DNA of 64,000 nt from Azadirachta indica (Eukaryota; Streptophyta; Magnoliopsida; Sapindales; Meliaceae), in the NCBI GenBank assembly GCA_022749755.1, contig CM040453.1, positions 6,966,102-7,030,101 on the forward strand, written 5' to 3'. Positions 62,410 to 64,000 of the stretch are shown one piece after another. The notes beneath the pieces were generated by a model. That model searched no databases and had not been told where the DNA came from. It saw only the letters and a list, made by a program, of their open reading frames with translations. Position 1 is the stretch's first letter; each line of letters starts with the position of its first letter. A program made the position numbers and the translations under genes.

Positions 62410-64000
62410 AGGAGAAACGTGGCGGAAGGCGGAGACCCGTGGACTAACAGAGAAGGGCGTGGAAACGGGAAATGAAGATTGGTGTTAATTCTTACCCAAC
62501 TGGTTTGATTGTTATAGAATTATCGTTAAATTCTAACAGAAATTTTGTGTTTGTGTCTAGACAGTAGAGAAACGTAAGGAATTTGTGCACTGTTTTTTTT
62601 TTCTTTTTTTTAAAAATTTTTTAACAGGTTGAGTATTACAAGGTAATAATGTTCCACCATTGCAGTCAAATAGAAGTTCGACTTAGACCTGTTTTACAAT
62701 CAAATTGTTACATTTATAACATCATGTTCTCGTTTCTCATTCCAGAAAATTGTTCTTTGGTATTGGCATCCGCATTTGTTGTATCATGTATATAATTTTA
62801 AAAATATTAAATGAATTGATATTATTTTGTTAATTTCGTATTCAAATCTATATTTTTATTTTGATCTTTTAAGATTTTTACATCGTTAATTATACAAAAT
62901 AGATACTTGCACCCGAGATATTCATAATATATATGTTTTTATACAAAATGTTACGAAACGTTTTGTGTAAAAAAAAATAAATTTTGATGAATGGATCAAC
63001 ACTCATGGGAAGAGATAAAAGAAAGAACTTGCCACATTCAATTTTTCTGTTGGTTTTATATGTCTTTATATGAATTAGAGATGCATTAAATTTTGAATGT
63101 TAAAATACTGACACAAAGTTTTTATATATATTCCCTAGCAACCATTGAAAAGTTCAAAATTTTTATAAAGTTTTTAGTAGCTAAGTAATATTATTTGGAA
63201 ATATACCATGTTGTTTGGCATTAAAATCAAAATTTTAAAAATATATGCACACACATCAAATTTGAAATTTAAAATGTTAAATGTTAATATTAGATAAAAA
63301 TATTTTAAATTATATTATTTCATAATTATAATATATTAGAGATTCACAAAATTTACACATAAATAAGTATTTTAGAAAATATAAATGTGGAGAGATTATT
63401 AATTATGACCCCAATATGTTCCTCTACGGCTCTTATGATTTAACCAACATCCATCCAATAATTTTCCCATAACTTGTCCTAGTGATACCCATGATTTTTT
63501 TTTCTTTTTTTTATTATTTATTTTCTATTACATTATTCTATTATTTGTACATTATACTCTCTTTTAGTTGACTTTCTTTAGTTTTTATTAAAAGTTTTGT
63601 CTTTCAATTATTCTCTCCTTGTTATCTCTTAATGTAAAATAAACTAATTTTAAAAAGCAATTTTTTTGTCCATTATTCGTAAAAATTAGTTTTAATATAA
63701 AATTTACCAATATAAAATAGTGAAATTACTAACAGAATACTTTTTTTTCTCTAAATTACAGTGAGCATTTCTACTTAATTAAGATAGTTAAATTTAAAAA
63801 AATTTACGTACAAAAATTACTAAAATTAAGAATCAAAATCTATAAACATTGAGTAAGTATCTTAGAAAAATATAAAAACTTAAAAGTTGAGAATTTTTTT
63901 AGTTATTTTATATTTGATCACTTTTTAAAAAAAAAATTGTTTTTTAAATAATTATTATATTTTGTATCATATTGTTCATAACTCAAAACCCAGACCGGCG
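62410..64000. other. Intergenic DNA to window end, no gene seen
   Basis: The first ~150 bases are less AT-rich and may be UGT promoter. The rest is AT-rich with T and A runs. No coding frame, RNA gene or clear repeat was found. Confidence 0.5.

Overview
This is a nuclear genomic window from a flowering plant, almost certainly a eudicot. The genes have many short introns with GT-AG borders, the gene-free DNA is very AT-rich, and the families are plant-specific: AGCVIII kinase, GH100 invertase, PDR-type ABCG transporter, XS-domain protein, DUF662 coiled-coil protein and UGT94-like glycosyltransferase. From remembered family resemblance a rosid, possibly Citrus, is my best guess, but the sequence alone does not prove it.

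Layout. Positions 1-4805 are AT-rich, with a SINE-like element (1084-1240), a ~165-bp tandem satellite (1845-2730) and a second SINE-like remnant (4320-4440). A two-exon PINOID/WAG-clade protein kinase lies on the minus strand (7364-4806). A six-exon chloroplast-type alkaline/neutral invertase of the INVE type is also on minus (13629-9518), with a probable 5'-UTR intron. A four-exon Enhancer-of-polycomb-related gene (EPCR type, a PEAT-complex subunit in Arabidopsis) is on plus (17831-21750). Positions 21960-27480 are a transposon-rich block: a hAT-like MITE, a ~1.3-kb TIR element, and directly against it a ~1.75-kb near-palindrome. These end just upstream of a 20-exon full-size ABCG/PDR transporter on plus (27495-34194). 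Convergent to that is a three-exon XS-domain, zinc-finger protein gene on minus (40577-35036).

Positions 41000-46960 are again transposon territory. A glycine-rich-protein fragment sits inside a pair of long terminal inverted repeats (41279-42425), which looks like a gene-capturing (Pack-type) element. Two inverted copies of one MITE family (42935-43470 and 45301-45827) and another small TIR element (46091-46345) follow. A small four-exon DUF662/ACIP1-like coiled-coil gene (46964-47709, plus) converges on a 16-exon kelch-repeat gene (57993-48500, minus). After an AT-rich gap comes a UGT94-like glycosyltransferase reading frame (62340-60988, minus) interrupted by two in-frame TAG codons, so probably a pseudogene. 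The last 1.6 kb hold no gene I can see.

As is normal in plant chromosomes, the genes do not form one pathway. They cover auxin-transport kinase signalling, plastid sucrose hydrolysis, chromatin silencing, membrane export, RNA-related silencing or splicing, and specialised-metabolite glycosylation. No prokaryote-like cluster, CRISPR array, rRNA or free-standing tRNA gene was seen. The most noteworthy structures are the captured glycine-rich fragment, the abutting inverted-repeat elements upstream of the transporter, and the exact 60-bp coding repeat in the XS-domain gene. Exon borders were worked out by hand from reading frame, splice dinucleotides and family similarity. Every multi-exon model closes without a frame break.
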